A DNA stretch of 64,000 bases from Yamagishiella unicocca (lineage: Eukaryota > Chlorophyta > Chlorophyceae > Chlamydomonadales > Volvocaceae): assembly GCA_003116995.1 (NCBI GenBank), contig BDSL01000089.1, positions 248,001 to 312,000 of the forward strand, written 5' to 3'. The notes beneath the pieces were generated by a model, which was not told the DNA's origin, made no database searches, and saw only the letters and a program-made list of their open reading frames with translations. This document shows, piece after piece, positions 44,207-57,700 of the stretch. How positions within the stretch are numbered: position 1 is the first letter of the stretch; each line of letters opens with the position of its first letter. The translations under genes were made by a program, and so were the position numbers.

Positions 44207-46996
44207 ATGCGCTCTCTTCCCTCAAAGATAATGAACCGGAGCATCGCGGCGCTCTGCGGATTAGTCGCTCTTTGGCTCTTTGGCTTCCAGCTCCACGCAT
44301 TGTACTCCCTAACGGCGCACCAGCCAATTGAGTCTGACCGCGCTCTGGTAAATAAGCAGTATCCACTGACCGCACCTGTTTCCGCTGACTCTAGGCGAGC
44401 CCAACAGGGGAACCGAGCCCTGGCTACTGCTGCTGCGACAAGCAGCGCCCCCTCATCCATGGCGACCGTCCAGCGTGTCCCACACAGTAAGCACCGTAAC
44501 TTGTGTCGTCAAACTCCCAAGCGATCGCGCCGCCCACCCGCAAGGTCGCATAGGTCGCAAGGCACGCGATCGACGACCTGGCCCTCACGTACGCCCGGCC
44601 TCATCCCCCCTTCCAGGCAGCCTGCACGTGTCCAAACCGACCTGGTGGCTGGAGAGTCGCTTCCACTTCTCATTCGCGTGAGCTAGGGAGGGAAGGGAGG
44701 TCTTACATCCAGAGGGGCTGCTGGGACTTCCTATGGGCTGGTGGCTGCCCTACCCGAGGACCTGAGTTCGATGCCGGGCTCCTCGGCGTATGGGCCTTGC
44801 ACGCCGCACGGCTCGTCACCAGCCCCCCATTCACACCTGCCTCAACCCTTCGCTCCGAACTGCTCTCTCGCCCGCCGTCCCCTCCCTCCGGGTCTTCTCG
44901 CCACCTCCCGCCCGGGCCTGCCGCAGGGACTACTGGGACCCCAAGCGGGAGAGCTTCGGTGTGCTGCGGGTGCTGAACGATGACCTGGTGAAGGCCGGCG
45001 CCGGGTTTGGGTGAGTGAGGGTTGTGACCCGGCCGGGGGAGGGGGGAGCGAGCGGGGGAATACACAGCTGGCGGCCTAGCGGTAAATTACCATACCCGGC
45101 GCCGGCCTGCTTGGCAGTGGAGCCCAGCTAGCTGGCGGCCTGGCCCCACGAACACCGGCATCCGCCCACCTGACCCCCCCACCCCCCACGGTTCTTTTAT
45201 GCAACCCCACCCCACCCCACCCGCCACCCACTACATTTCCCCAGTCGCGTTACCGGTTCTTTTATTGTAACCCCCGCCGCGTGCTGCTGCTGCCCTCTGT
45301 CGCGTCATGCCGTGTCGTGCCATGCAGGGCGCACCCGCATCGGGATGCCGAGATCTTCAGCTACGGTGGGTGGGTGGATGGGGAGGTGGGGGGGCGATGG
45401 CGGGGGTGGCATAAAAACCGTTGACGCGCAAAGGATGGCGGGGAGGGAGGCGCTGAGTGGCGATGGTGGGTGGCAACCAGCTATTTTGAGGCCTGGATGC
45501 AGGTGAAGGGTGAAGTTGGTGAGGTAGGCGGTTGACGCCTGCGATAGCGGACTTTGGATAACGCACCGCGTCTGAGGTCCATACAACTGTCACGGACAGG
45601 GCAGGTGAATTGAATGGCCGCCCTGGGGGCCTGATGGCGAACGTCCGTACGCTGTAGCGCAAAAGGCCCGGCGGCGGATCCGCTAATACTACACCTCCCC
45701 TGCCCTGCCCTGCCCTGCCCTCCCTCGAGCAGTGGTGTCCGGGGAGCTGAGTCATGCTGACTCCATGGGCAACAAGGAGGCTTTGCCGCGGGGTTGCGTG
45801 CAGTACATGAGCGCCGGCACGGGGGTGATGCACTCGGTGAGGGGGGTGGGGCCGAGAAGACCCGGTTACACGACATAGGGAAACGAAGGGCGGAAACGAA
45901 ACGGGAGGGTTTTGCTTACACGCGGCGCTCAGTGAGGGGGGTGGGGGCACAGGGGGGGTGCACTCGGCAGGACCTTCCCCTCACCCTCCCCTCTCCCCTG
46001 CCCGCCCGGTCCTAACGCCCCTTCGCCCCCCGCCCCACGGGTCCCCCCTCCTCCCTCCCCCCCCCGCAACCCAGGAGATGAACGACGGAGGCGAGACGTG
46101 CCGCTTCCTGCAGCTGTGGATCAACCCCGACCGACGAGGGCACAAGCCGCAGTACGGCAGCAGCGTGTACGACAAGTCCCACCGCCACAACCGCCTGCTT
46201 CAGATCCTGGGCGGTACGGGCCAGCCCCCCGCCTGGCCCAACGTGCTCAACACGCAATCCATCCGACTGAACCAGGTGGGCGCCCGCACGCGGCTCTTGG
46301 TCGCCGGGCTGCCGAAACCCTTTTGCTCCCCCCCGCGCTTCCCCCTCCTCCCCCCCCCGCGCTTCCCCCTCCTCTCCCCCCCGCGCTTCCCCCTCCTCCC
46401 CCGCACGTCCTGACGGCCCTGCCATCATCCCGTCGTCTCCCCCTCCTCTCACTCCCCTCCCTTCCCCGGTCTTTATGCCACCCCCTCCCTCCCCTCCCCG
46501 GGCGAGCCAGGATGCCAACGTGTTCGTGTCGGAAAGCGACCCAGCCACCCGCTTCGAGGTGGAGCTGGGGGCTGGCCGCCAGGCGTACATGGCGTGCATA
46601 GAGGGTACGTACGACACGCAGTCCAGGGAGGGAGGCGGGGCGGGAGGGAAGCAGCCCGCAGTTCCCGCCCACACCTCCACCTGTCAGCCTGCCTGCTGGG
46701 GCCTTATGATACGAACACGTCCACCCCCAAATCCAACCCCACATTCACCTCCACATGCGACGTCCACCTGCCACATCCACCTCCAAACCCCCAACTCTCC
46801 ACTCCCGCCGGTCCGGCTCGCCCTCCCGCCCCACCTTCCGTGTGTGCGCACCTCAGGCGACATGCGCGTCAATGACGTGCAGCTGGACACCCGAGACGGC
46901 GCCCGGCTGCTGGGGCAGGACAGCTCGCCCTCGCAGCTGACCATCACGGCGGGGCCCCAAGGGGCGCACTTCCTGCTGGTGGAGATGCCCAAGTGA
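44207..46996 (+). CDS. Pirin-family cupin protein with N-terminal membrane anchor
   Basis: Exons: 44207-44486, 44617-44677, 44927-45010, 45328-45365, 45733-45836, 46075-46275, 46511-46604, 46857-46996, predicted 333 residues. From about residue 115 it is a pirin/YhaK-type bicupin: FGVLRVLNDDLVKAGAGFG, the metal site AHPHRDAEIFSY (His144, His146) with GVMHSEMN (His188, Glu190), then CRFLQLWINPDRRG and a second cupin lobe. Pirins bind iron; some act as quercetinases and others as transcription cofactors. The unusual part is the N-terminus: MNRSIAALCGLVALWLFGFQ forms a hydrophobic helix after a basic start, followed by a Ser/Ala-rich stem, so the protein is probably in the secretory pathway. ATG 44093 in the same frame would add 38 residues before the helix. 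A TGTAA at 47841 may end the transcript. Confidence 0.87.
45851..45880 (+). repeat. Dispersed repeat family B, short copy
   Basis: Reads CCGAGAAGACCCGGTTACAC then GACATAGGG in the fifth pirin intron, almost identical to 58766-58792. Confidence 0.7.
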
Positions 46997-48780
46997 GTGA
47001 GTCGCGCATGCAGCTGGAGGCCAGCTCAGCCCCAGGGGGGGCAGCAGCAGCGGAGGTGCAGCAGCAGCGGAGGTGCAGCAGTAGCGGAGGAGGTGGCACC
47101 AGGTCCAATATTGGGGCCCAGGAGGTGGAGGGTGCGAGGTGGGGCTGCTGAGCGGCGCGGAGGCGTGCCGTGAGGGACTGCGCAGCGGACTCAGTAGCCA
47201 GCGGACCTCGGACACGAGGGGCGAGGCAGGCGTGTGGGGAAAGTGACCAGCAGCTGGGCTTTGCGTGGGGACTGAGGGGGACTGGCTTTGGCGGGCTTGG
47301 GGCTCTTTTAGCGCTCAAGGTCCAGTGTGTACATACTGCTTTACTAACTTGCTGCTCAAGGGAGCGGCCTTGCCTTCTGATGCTTCTGTGTGGCCCAGGT
47401 AGCTGGCTGGCTAGTTGGCCAGTTGACGGTACGAGGGTAAGGCCCAGGGGCACCAACTGCACCAACGTTCACGGATATGCCTACGTGGCACTTGAGCGCG
47501 CGCCTGGCTTGAGCGCGGATGTATGGCTGTGTGTTGCAACCTTGAGAGGATGAACTGGGGAGTGAGAGGTCAAGGGAGGGCGGTGAGCGCTGCAGACGTT
47601 GGCAGGAAGGCCGGTGGGCTTGGGCGCAGTGCTGATTGGCGGTCGGTGGGCAGCACTGTTTGGTTGCTGTTGACGCTGCGCAGAACCACATGAAGAAGAA
47701 GAAGAACAGCGACCAATGCGTAAACCGTAACTTTGTACATACCTACGGATGGAATCCTAATCAGGCCACAAGCGGGCAAACCCCTCCAGATCCCCATATT
47801 CATGTAGACTTATGTATGCTTTACTACCCTTGAGAACATATGTAAACAATTCTAATGCGTTCAGCTTCGCCACTTGACATCGCTGTGCCCTGGCAGAGCC
47901 GCACACGGGGTCGGGTGCACCTCCACAGCTCCGCTCAGCTCCCCTCAGCTTTGCTGAGCGCGTGATGGTTGTCGAATCATGATGGAACGAAAGTTCTGGA
48001 ATTTGACAGAGTTGGCAAGAGGGCATAGGTGGACGGATTCATTGGGTACTTCTAGGACTAGGCGCCTTTAGCGAATAAAACGCATGACAAATGCAGCATG
48101 GCACGGTGCACGACCAAGAGGAACGGCAAAATCACGTGAATCCAGCGGGCGCGAACCCAAGGGACGCGAACTGGGGTGTACCCTGATCTGTACCCGCCTG
48201 CCCACCACCTATTTCTATTTCAATGCCAGGCAGGCACCAATGCCCGCCAAAGACCTCTGGAAACCTATCCATCAGGTGCGGGCCTGGGGGTACCCTTTGT
48301 GCTGAATACTGTGCAGGCGTTGTCCAGATGGCTAGACTTCATGGCAAATAAGCCTTGAAATAAAAAGGACAATACAATGGCTAATGGAGTTCTAGTAATT
48401 ACAGTTTCTTCCACCCACAAACTATTGACGGACCGGCCGCTAAGCGTACGACAAAACGACTGTTCGGTGTCCTAGTCTCCTAGACATACGGTCGACACAG
48501 TATTGTAACCTTTGGTCATCGGCCTACACATGTTGATGTTACGTACAGGTCGCGCCTTTTAAGTTCCTGTGGGTGAATCGATGCCGCACAACGTTGATCT
48601 CGACGAGTACGTTCACAATAACGCAACATAATCAAATCCATGCACCTTAGGAATGGCTCAACGGCTCAGCGACGGTGTCGACACATTCTGGCGTTCGTCT
48701 GGCTTGCGCATCAATAGGCGCCGCTATCTCATCCAGGATCCTCGTTATTTTGTTGTTCAGCCCGTATAAATTCATGCAAG
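46997..48780. other. 3' UTR of pirin gene and intergenic DNA
   Basis: No coding region supported. A short GCAGCAGCGGAGGTGCAGCA triplicate lies at about 47041-47085. The candidate poly(A) signal TGTAA is at 47841. The promoter of the GT47 gene lies near the right end; a TATAAA at 48765 is too close to the ATG to be convincing. Confidence 0.5.
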
Positions 48781-51700
48781 ATGTTGGGGCTTCGTCGTGC
48801 GATACCAGTCATCGCTATTTTGCTGAGCGCCACTGTTGCTGTTACCGTGGAAAGCAGTTTTCAGATAGCGGATGGGAAAAGGAAAATGGTGCAGCATTCA
48901 GGCAGTGGCTTATTGCGGCGTGCAGCGCGGGAGCTGTCGATGACGCGCGCGAGACGGAGTTTGCTGACGTCCGATGCCCCGCACGACAACGACCAGCAAC
49001 ATGATGCAGTCGTTGCCTCGTCCGATGTTGCTACGCACCCAGATGTGGGCCTGGCGCATCTCTTCGTGCCGCTCAGCAGGAGCTGCCATCCTGACTGCAC
49101 AAAGCGGGGGAACTGCAATGCCGAGGAGGGACGTTGCGAGTGAGTGTCATGGGCCGGCCCTGGGTCGGCTGGACGCTGGGGTGCCTTGGAAATCTGCTGT
49201 TGAAGACAAGTCAGGCGGGGACTGGGGGTGTCGCCCTCGGCCCCCACTTGAGGGAGCAGTGCCTGCTGGTGGCATGGCGGGAGTTGCTGCCCGAAGGTCA
49301 GGAACCCGTTCGTGGGAGGCTGTCCGCGGGTTTTATGAGAGGATAGCCCGTGGGTCGGCGCTCCCCGTTCTTGGGCGGGGGCGGGGCCTGCCACGGCGGG
49401 GCGGTGAAGCGCAAGGGGCGAAGGGCCCGACCCAGATGGCGAGGCGTGTGATCGCCCCGCAGCCCTGTCTCTGTCTACCGGTACTGCTGCTGAGAGCAGA
49501 CGCGTACAGCGACATAGGAGGAGAGGGAAGCTTACTGCCACTGGGCGGGCGGTGGGCGGTGGGACACGCACAGTGCGGAGGGGAGGGCCACAGCCCAGCT
49601 GGCTGGCTGGCTGTCCGAGCTGGCAGCTCGGCGGCGGTGGTAGGAGGTGTGGGGGGAAATGTGGTGTTACATAAAAGAACCGGTGTGTGGTGGGGAGAGG
49701 TCCGGTCAGCGGAGGGCTCCTGTCAAGATGACGTCGCTGCCCCCCGGCCCTGGTAATCCATGGCTCTGTGCCCCGGCTGCCCCCTCCTCACCCCGTCTCA
49801 ACCCGGCCCCTCCCGGCCTGATCCCGCCCCCCCTGACCCCCCTCCCTTGTCCCCCCCCGTCCCCCGCCGCCCAAAGGTGCCCCTTCGGCTACACGGGTGA
49901 GTTGGCGGGGAGGTGGCGCGAGGGGGAGTAGGGGAGGAGGTTTTAGGGTTTGCATGCCGTACGGCAGGTTTTAGGGTCTGCATGCCGTTTAGGGTCTGCA
50001 TGCCGTTTAGGGTCTGCATGCCGTACGGCAGGGGTGTTTGTGTGTGTGCGCATGTGCGCGCGTGTGTGTGTGTGTGTGTGTTCCCCAGTGGACGGTCCTG
50101 CCACCTCCGATTTGTCCCGGGCCCTCCCTCCCCCACCTCAGTAGCCTCTCTCGCATCGCGCCTCTCCGCGGTGATCCCTTGTTCCCCCTTTCCCAAACCC
50201 CCGAACACGGCCCCCTTTCAAGCCGCCTCCCCCTCATCCCGCACCCCCATCCCCCTTTCCAAACCGGATTTTCTCTCGCCGCACTCCCTGCCTGTCTCAG
50301 GCCCCGCCTGCGAGGAGGCGCTGCTGCCCGCCTGCCAGCTGGGTCCGGATCTGGAGCCTTTCTTCGGCGTGCTCATACCTCGGAGCTGCGAGTGCGTGCG
50401 GCAGGCCAACCGCTTCTTCGGCTGCACACCCGAGGTGAGGCAGTGAGGCAGCGGCGGGGAGGTGGCGGGGGGGAGGTGGCGGGGTGGTGGGTTTTTGCGG
50501 GCGTTGATGTGGGCCCCATGCGCGGGGATGACGGGCGCGGGATGAGCACCAGCTGGGGCAGGAAAGGGGGGCAGAGCACCGTTGTCGTGGTGGGGGCCGT
50601 ACTGGGATTCCCTCCTCCCGGACCCCGCCACCTGCCTGACTCAAAACCCTAAACCCCCCCCCCAGGACGATACGTGCACTCTGCGGTCCCTCACCTACCA
50701 CGACATCAAGTGCTACTCGGTGAGGGGGGGGAGGGGGGAGGAAACCCATAGGCCGGCACATGTCGATGGCGTGTGTCTGCGCAGACCTCCAGTGTTTTGT
50801 GGTCCACCGGGAGCTCGGGGGCGAGGCAGGATGGTCTGAAGCACCATCACCACCACTAACCATGGCGGCTGCTCCCACAGCTGCTCAAGTGCCGTGCAAG
50901 CCTAGCCGCCAGCCGACGGGCCCCCCTCGGCCCCCCCGGCTCCTTCACCCTGTCCCCCCGGGCCCCAGTACCCTGACAAGCCGGCGTCCGAGCAGTGGAG
51001 CCTTATGCCTGACAGCACCGACTCGGAGGCGGTGTTCTACACGGGCCCTATGTGGCAGGAGGTGGTGCTGAAGCCCCTGGCGCCGATGGAGGGGTTGGTG
51101 GGGCGGGACAGCTGGAACAGGTGTGGGGGGGTGCTGGTGGGGGGGGGCTTGGAGGGGGGCGGGATGGCATCAGGGCGGCCGTGCAGGGCGGCCGGGATGG
51201 CGGGGGGTGGGGCATAAGAACGGGTTACGCGACATGGACAGGATAGCTGGCGCATGGTCGTCGGACACCCAGGAGGGCGGGGTTGGTGGTTCCGGAGCCA
51301 GCCGCTGATGCGTTACGGGCAGACCGCATCACGTGCTGGTTCGAAGGGCGGGGGGTGGGGCGGCGTGGCGGGGTGACGGAATGTGTGTTTTGGGGGGAAG
51401 CGGCAGCGGCAGCAGCAGCGGCAGCAGCAGCGGCAGCATACAGAACACTGTCTTCGGAGGGCGCGATTCGGGTGGGTTGGTGGTGCCAGCGAAAAGCATG
51501 ATACGACGGAGCCATCGCCGCCCTCCCTCCTACCTAGGGCCCCCTTCGCATCCGTTAATGTGTTTTACTGCACCTCAGAGAGGCGGCCAGCCATTAGCAC
51601 CCGGTCATCGTGGCTTCCAGCCCATACCCGCCACCCCAACCCCCCTAGCGGGTCCTGCGCCTGCCCCCTGGCGCCACCTCCCGCCCCCCCTTCCACCCAT

Positions 51701-54700
51701 TCCTTTATCGTAACCCCTCTACCCATGGGGGTAGGCGGGTGCAACCCCCTCATCTACGTATGCCGTGTGAGCGGGTCTTCATGCCACTCCCCCCCCGGGG
51801 CGGCGCGCGCCTCGTGTTGCTCCCACCGCCGCAGTGCCTACCTGAGCCTGCCCCTGGAGCGGTGTGGGGAAACCAAGTGCCACGGCCGCGGGGCCTGCAT
51901 CATGCGTGTGCAGGTGCGGTGCGGTGGGGGGGGGGGGAGCCCGTAGGTGGGCACTTGAGAGATAAGTGAAACCGACGAGAAGATGTGCGGGACACTGTGT
52001 GGGAGGGAGACGGGTGATGCAGGGGGGAGGGGGACCCGAGGAGGGCCGAGACCCCGGAACCCCAAAACCCTAGAAACCCCGTACCCCGGGGGGCCCCCTC
52101 TCCCCCCCCCAGGACGACGACGCGGAGTCCATCCGCCAGGCAATTCAGGCCGGGGTCGCTCGCTGCCTCTGCTACAAGGGCTACATGGGCCACACCTGCG
52201 GGTGGGTAGGGGGGTTAGGGGTAGGGGGGGTAGGAGGTAGGCTGGGGTAGGGGTCGGCGGGACCGGGGTCGGGGATCGGGATGGGGGTATGCTTGGTAAG
52301 GGTGGGGGTAGGCGGGGTAGGGGTGGGGCTTTTGAGGAAGACCCGTGGATGCGAGAAAAACCCTTTTAGGGATGGGGGTAGGCAGAGGAGGGGTGGGGGC
52401 CCCGCAGGTTCCAGTGCACGTGGTTGCTGGCGGGTGTGTCGAGGCGATGGATCCTGCCGGCAGGGGCCCGTTGACCCGCGGGTCGGTTCGTCGGTGGGTC
52501 GGGGGATGGAGCTGGCAGCCAGGGGAAGGGGCTGTCAGGTCCTGTCGGGGACGCCGTGAGGGACACCCCCCCACCCCCCTCTGGACCCACGTGCCGACTC
52601 ACGGGTACCCTCATCCCCTCCCCCCCCCCGACCCAATACACAGGGACGACATGGTCGTGCTGTGCCCCGGCGGCTGCCGCGAGCGGGGTCGCTGCATCCG
52701 GGGGTTCTGCCACTGCCAGTGAGTGGACTGCTGCTGCGGGGCCGCGGGCGGTTGGCGAGACGGGGGCCCCCAGAGGGGGTGAGCCAAGGGGGGGTGAGGC
52801 AAAGGGGGGGGCGTGCTGCAGGCTGCGTGCTGATGTCGTACATCCGCGCTGCAGGGCTGGACGGGCCCGGTGGGCTGGTCGCCCAGCGCTCTGCCGCTCT
52901 CCCCCCCCCCTCCCTAGGCATTACCCCAACCCAACCAATACCCGACAACACGCCACACATCCCCCCCCCGCCCCCCCTGCACCTCTGCCGCCCCCCCCCA
53001 GGCCGCCGTACTGGGGTCTCGACTGCGGCCGCTCTCACGCCTGGCAGCTGGCGCCCGGGGCCGAGCCCGTGCCCAACCGCCAGGTGCTCAGGATATACGT
53101 GTGAGTGGCGGCTGAGCCCGGGGGGTGGGGGGAGGGACTGGCGGCTTGCGGACTGGGTCCGGAGGGCGGGCAGGGACCGTGTGGGGAGGCACAAGGACGG
53201 CCCTACTTGCTGTGCTGTTTGGCGGCCTGAGCCCCCGCCTGAGCCCCCGCCTGAGCCCCCGCCTGAGCCCCCGCCTGAGCCCCCACATGTCACCGGCTGG
53301 ACGCCACGCCTGCAGCGCACGTCACCCCGACGCGGTGCTGAAACCCTCCCCCCCTCCCCCCCCCCTTCCCCCTCTTCCCCTCCCCTCCGCAGCTATGAGC
53401 TGCCGGCCAACCTGGCCTTCCCAGTGCCCCTGGTGGGTCGGTGGGTCGGTGGGTGGGGACAGGAAAGGAGGGGGCGTCCCCCCGACTAACTTGCTTTGCG
53501 AAGCACCGAGCGTCGGTTCTCGACTCAGGCAGCTGCTGTTAGCCTCCCTCCCCAGACCCAAACCCGCCCCGCCTCCATTTCTGAACCCGACCCCTCCATC
53601 CCCCTACTTCCTCGCCGCCAGGACGACAACATCCTGGACATGAACGAGCCCTCCTACCAAACACACCGCATGTTCATGGTGGGGCGGGGGGAGGGTGGGG
53701 CGGGGGGAGGGTGGGGCGGGGGGAGGGTGGGGCGGGGGGAGGGTGGGGCGGGGGGAGGTGCACTGGCGGGACCCGGAAGGGGGTAGCGGGTACGCTCCGT
53801 CCGGGCCAGCACGAGTGGTGTCCCGGGGCCATTAAGGAATCGTGGGGGAGGGGGGGAGGAGCGGGCTGGACGGGGCGTCGGTGTCCGCTAGGCAGGAGGG
53901 GAGGGGGTCCTTGCTTTGCCTTGCCTGCTGAGGGAACCCCCGCCCCGCCCCCTCACCCCTCTTCCCGCTGCCCGGTATTGCCGCCGTGCAGGCGCTGCTG
54001 CTGCAAGACGACAATGTAAGGACAGGTGAGGAGGGGAGGAGGGGGGGAGGACGGGGAAAGGGGGGGGCCAAGGACGGACCCGTTGAGTTCGGCGGCCTGT
54101 TGGCATGTACCCGCGAGTGAGCCGCACTGAGATCATGCGCCAAGACGTCTGGCCCCTCCCCTCCCCCTCCCTCTCCCCCGACCCTTCCTGCGCCCCCCCC
54201 CTTCGTACACGGGTTTCCCTTGCAACCCCCCAACGGCCGCCAACGGGTCACCCTCACCGGCTCCTCGGCAGTCAACCCAACTGCACCCGCATGCGCACGC
54301 GACCAGGTGTCCCAAGCCTAGGCATCAGCTACAACTCCCATGGCCGAGCAACCGGTTCTTTGTTGCCCCCCTTCCCCCCCACCCCCCAGAGAACCCCCTG
54401 GAGGCCAACCTCTTCTACATTGCAGCCAACGCCTACGCCTACTCGAGCAACACCAACTCGCCTACGAACCAGGTGGGGGCGCAGGGAGGGGTGTGGGGCG
54501 GGCGGGGGGTCCTCAGCGGCCGCCCTGCCCCCTGGCTCAGCCCAGCGGCGCTGCGGCTGCTGCTGTGTGGCAGCATGCACCTGGCCACCTGGCGCCGCAC
54601 GACTGACCCGCACACCCAGAAGCTCCTCGCCCCACCTGCCCCAACCGCCCCTCTCTTCTCTTCTGGACCACCACCTTCATCACCCTTGGTTTGTCGGCCG

Positions 54701-57700
54701 TGGATTCGCGGATGATCCTTAAGTCCCCCCTGGGCTCGTGAGGACCCCGGAACCCGACCCCCACGACTTCCGCCCTCCTCGTCCTCATGCAGCTCCTGCT
54801 GCCGCTGCTGCCGCCGCCGCTCAATGACGCGCACGTGCTCCCCCATCCCTTCCCTCCTCCCCCTTCCCCTCTCCCACTTCCCCCCTACATGCACCCACCA
54901 CATTTCCCCAGTCGAGTTACCGGTTTTTTTTATTGTAATCCCCCTTCCCCCCTCCCTTCCCCCCTCCCTTCCCCCCTCCCTCCCTCCCCCCTCCCCCACC
55001 AGATCCTGGCCGCCATCAAGTACGTGTCCGACAACTACCCCTACTTCAACGCCAGCAAGGGTCGCGACCACTTCATCTGGACAACTGGTGGGACAAGGGG
55101 GTGTGAGAGGACAGCCCGGGGGCCGGCTCCGGAACCAGAGGGGGGGACGGGGGGATGGAGATGAAAGGGGGAACGGGAGGGTGGAGGGGAAAGGGGTGTG
55201 GAGAGGAAAGGGAGATGGAGAGGAAAGGGGGAACGGGAGGGTGGAGAGGAAGGGAGGGGCACAAGCCGGCGCGACCCGCCTCCACCGACACCGCAGCCGC
55301 AGCTGCAGTGGAGCGCCCCTGCCTGGAGCCCACTAGTCTGCTGCCGCCGCCCCCCGTCCTCTTAGCCTTGCCTCCTCCTCGCTCCCTCCCTCACCCAGGT
55401 GACCGGGGGTCGTGCTACTTGCCTAAATCGGTGCGTGCGGTAGAGTGGGTTGGGAGGTAGCCCTTTGTACCCCATTTCAGCAAGGAGCGAAACCTGGGAG
55501 AACTAGGTTTGGGGCACTCTTGTATTTGCATCTGCATCCGGAGAGCATAGCGGTGGAGTGGGGCCCACCAACCCCCACCATACCCCATTGCATACGTTTG
55601 CCGGGCTTTTTTCCTAGCTACCGATGCCCGTTCTGCCATCCCGTCTCCGCCTTCTCGCTTCACCGGCTTCCTCTACCCCCTCCCCCACCCTCCCATCCCC
55701 AGTCGCGTTACCGGTTCTTTAATTGTAACCACCCCCAAACGATTTTTCCTTCGTACACGGATCTTCCTTGCCCCCCCCCCCCGCCAACCCCACCGCAGGT
55801 GTCCCACGTCATCCACGTGACCCTCTTCGGCCTGCACGTCAACCTCGCCGACAACGGCACCAGCTTCGTGCACCCCCTGCCCTCGCTGCACCCCAGCTAC
55901 GGCTGCTACCACCCCAAGAAGGACGTGCTGGCGGCGCCGTGGTGCGTGTGAGGGGGGCCGTGTGAGGGGGGGCGTGTGAGGGGGGGGCGGCGGGGGAGGG
56001 GGCCAGGGGGTGGAGGGGGCCAGGGGCCTAGGGGGGGGGCCAGGGGCCTAGGGGGGGAAGGGGGCCAGCAGCGGGGGGTGGGCGGCCAAGGAGGAGCGAG
56101 AGAGGAGCCTGCCTGCCTGCCGCCACAAAGCACTGCCCCACCCGCGCTTCCGTACGCGGTGTTGTCGTACGGTCCCGCAGGTACGACCACATGGTGGGCT
56201 CCACTGAAGCCCCTGGCCTGTACGACAAGCTGGTGGCGGAGCACGGACAGTCACCGGATCGAGACCTGCTCTTCTTCTTCGCGGGTGGGTGGCAGCCAGC
56301 CTGACAACCTCTGCCTGACGACCTGCCCTTGCCGCTGCCTGGCTGCCTGGCTGCCTGCCTGGCTGGGCAGCTGGTTTCTTCCATCACCACTTCTCAACAA
56401 GCCCATGTGGCTTCCCACAGCTCCCTCCCCACCCCTGTGGACATTCCTCAACCGCACCCCGCCACCTTGTGACCCCCCCCCGACTCGAACCGCGGTTCTG
56501 CGCCACCCTGCCCCGCGCAGGCTCCATCCGCGCCGACGACAACTCCTACAGCGGCGGCGTCCGTCAGGCCCTGTCGAAACATCTGAAGCAGCTGCTGGCC
56601 AGTGGGGGCAACTTCAGCGACATACTGTTCGTGGAGGGTAAGCGCAGGGGGTGAGGGGGCCCCGCGGGGAGTGGCACAAAAACCGGTTACACGACGTAGG
56701 TATAATAGCTGGCAAAAGGCCCTGCGTGTATAAAAACCGTTTTACGCAACGGGACAGGATAATTGGCGCATGTTCGTCGGACACCAATTTTGTGGGCGCT
56801 GTAGCGGGGGCGGGGGGGGCTGTGACACGCGTGTGCATTACCCGTGTGAGAGCACAGGGGCGCTGCTGGGACGGGAGGGGGGCGCAGCAGACGACTGCAG
56901 CAGCCCTGTCCCCCCCCCCTCCACCCTGTCGCCGCCACTACCACCTGCAACCTCCCCTTTACCCGGCTTTCTCCTCAACCCCCTCCCTGCCCTCCCTGCC
57001 CCCCTGTAACCGGGTGGTCTACTCGGCCCCCCCTCCTGGGCCCCCCCTCCTGCCCCCCACCCCCCAGGCTACACCCGCGACTACGAGGAGCTGTACCTCC
57101 GCTCCAAGTTCTGTTTGGCCCCGCACGGCTCTGGTTTCGGAGTGCGGCTGACGCTGGCCATGACTCACGGATGCGTCCCCGTCATTATCCAGGTGGGGGT
57201 TAGAGAGGAAGCCAAGGTGGGGGTTAGAGAGGAAGCCAAGGTGGGGGGCCCGAGGCGTGGATACGTGGCCACAAAAAGGGCCGCAGAAGGGGCGGCAGGG
57301 AGGCGCCTAGGGTGACCCAGCGGGCTGCGGAGCCACGCTTCAGCGAGTCAGTCACCTTTGGAAGGGGGGAAGTGGCAGGGCAGGAGCTGGGGCAGGAGCT
57401 GGGGCAGGAGCTGGGGCAGGAGCTGGGGCAGGAGCTGGGGCAGGAGCTGGGGCAGGAGCTGGGGCAGGAGCTGGGGCAGGAGCTGGGGCAGGAGTTGGGG
57501 CAGGAGCTGGGGCAGGAGCTGGGGCAGGAGCTGGGGCAGGAGCTGGGGCAGGAGCTGGGGCAGGAGCTGGGGCAGGAGTTGGGGCAGGAGCTGGGGCAGG
57601 AGCTGGGGCAGGAGCTGGGGCAGGAGCTGGGGCAGGAGCTGGGGCAGGAGTTGGGGCAGGAGCTGGGGCAGGAGCTGGGGCAGGAGCTGGGGCAGGAGCT

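Noticed and set aside
48765..48770. TATAAA as promoter of the GT47 gene
   Set aside because: It is only 11 nt before the ATG. Transcription from it would start inside the signal-anchor codons, so it is probably coincidental.
50881..50967. Extra GT47 exon reading LLKCRASLAASRRAPL after a CACAG acceptor
   Set aside because: The frame meets TGA right before the next exon and has no donor. Direct splicing of 50719 to 50969 keeps the frame.
53222..53758. CRISPR-like array
   Set aside because: The repeats are contiguous without spacers and lie in introns of a eukaryotic gene.
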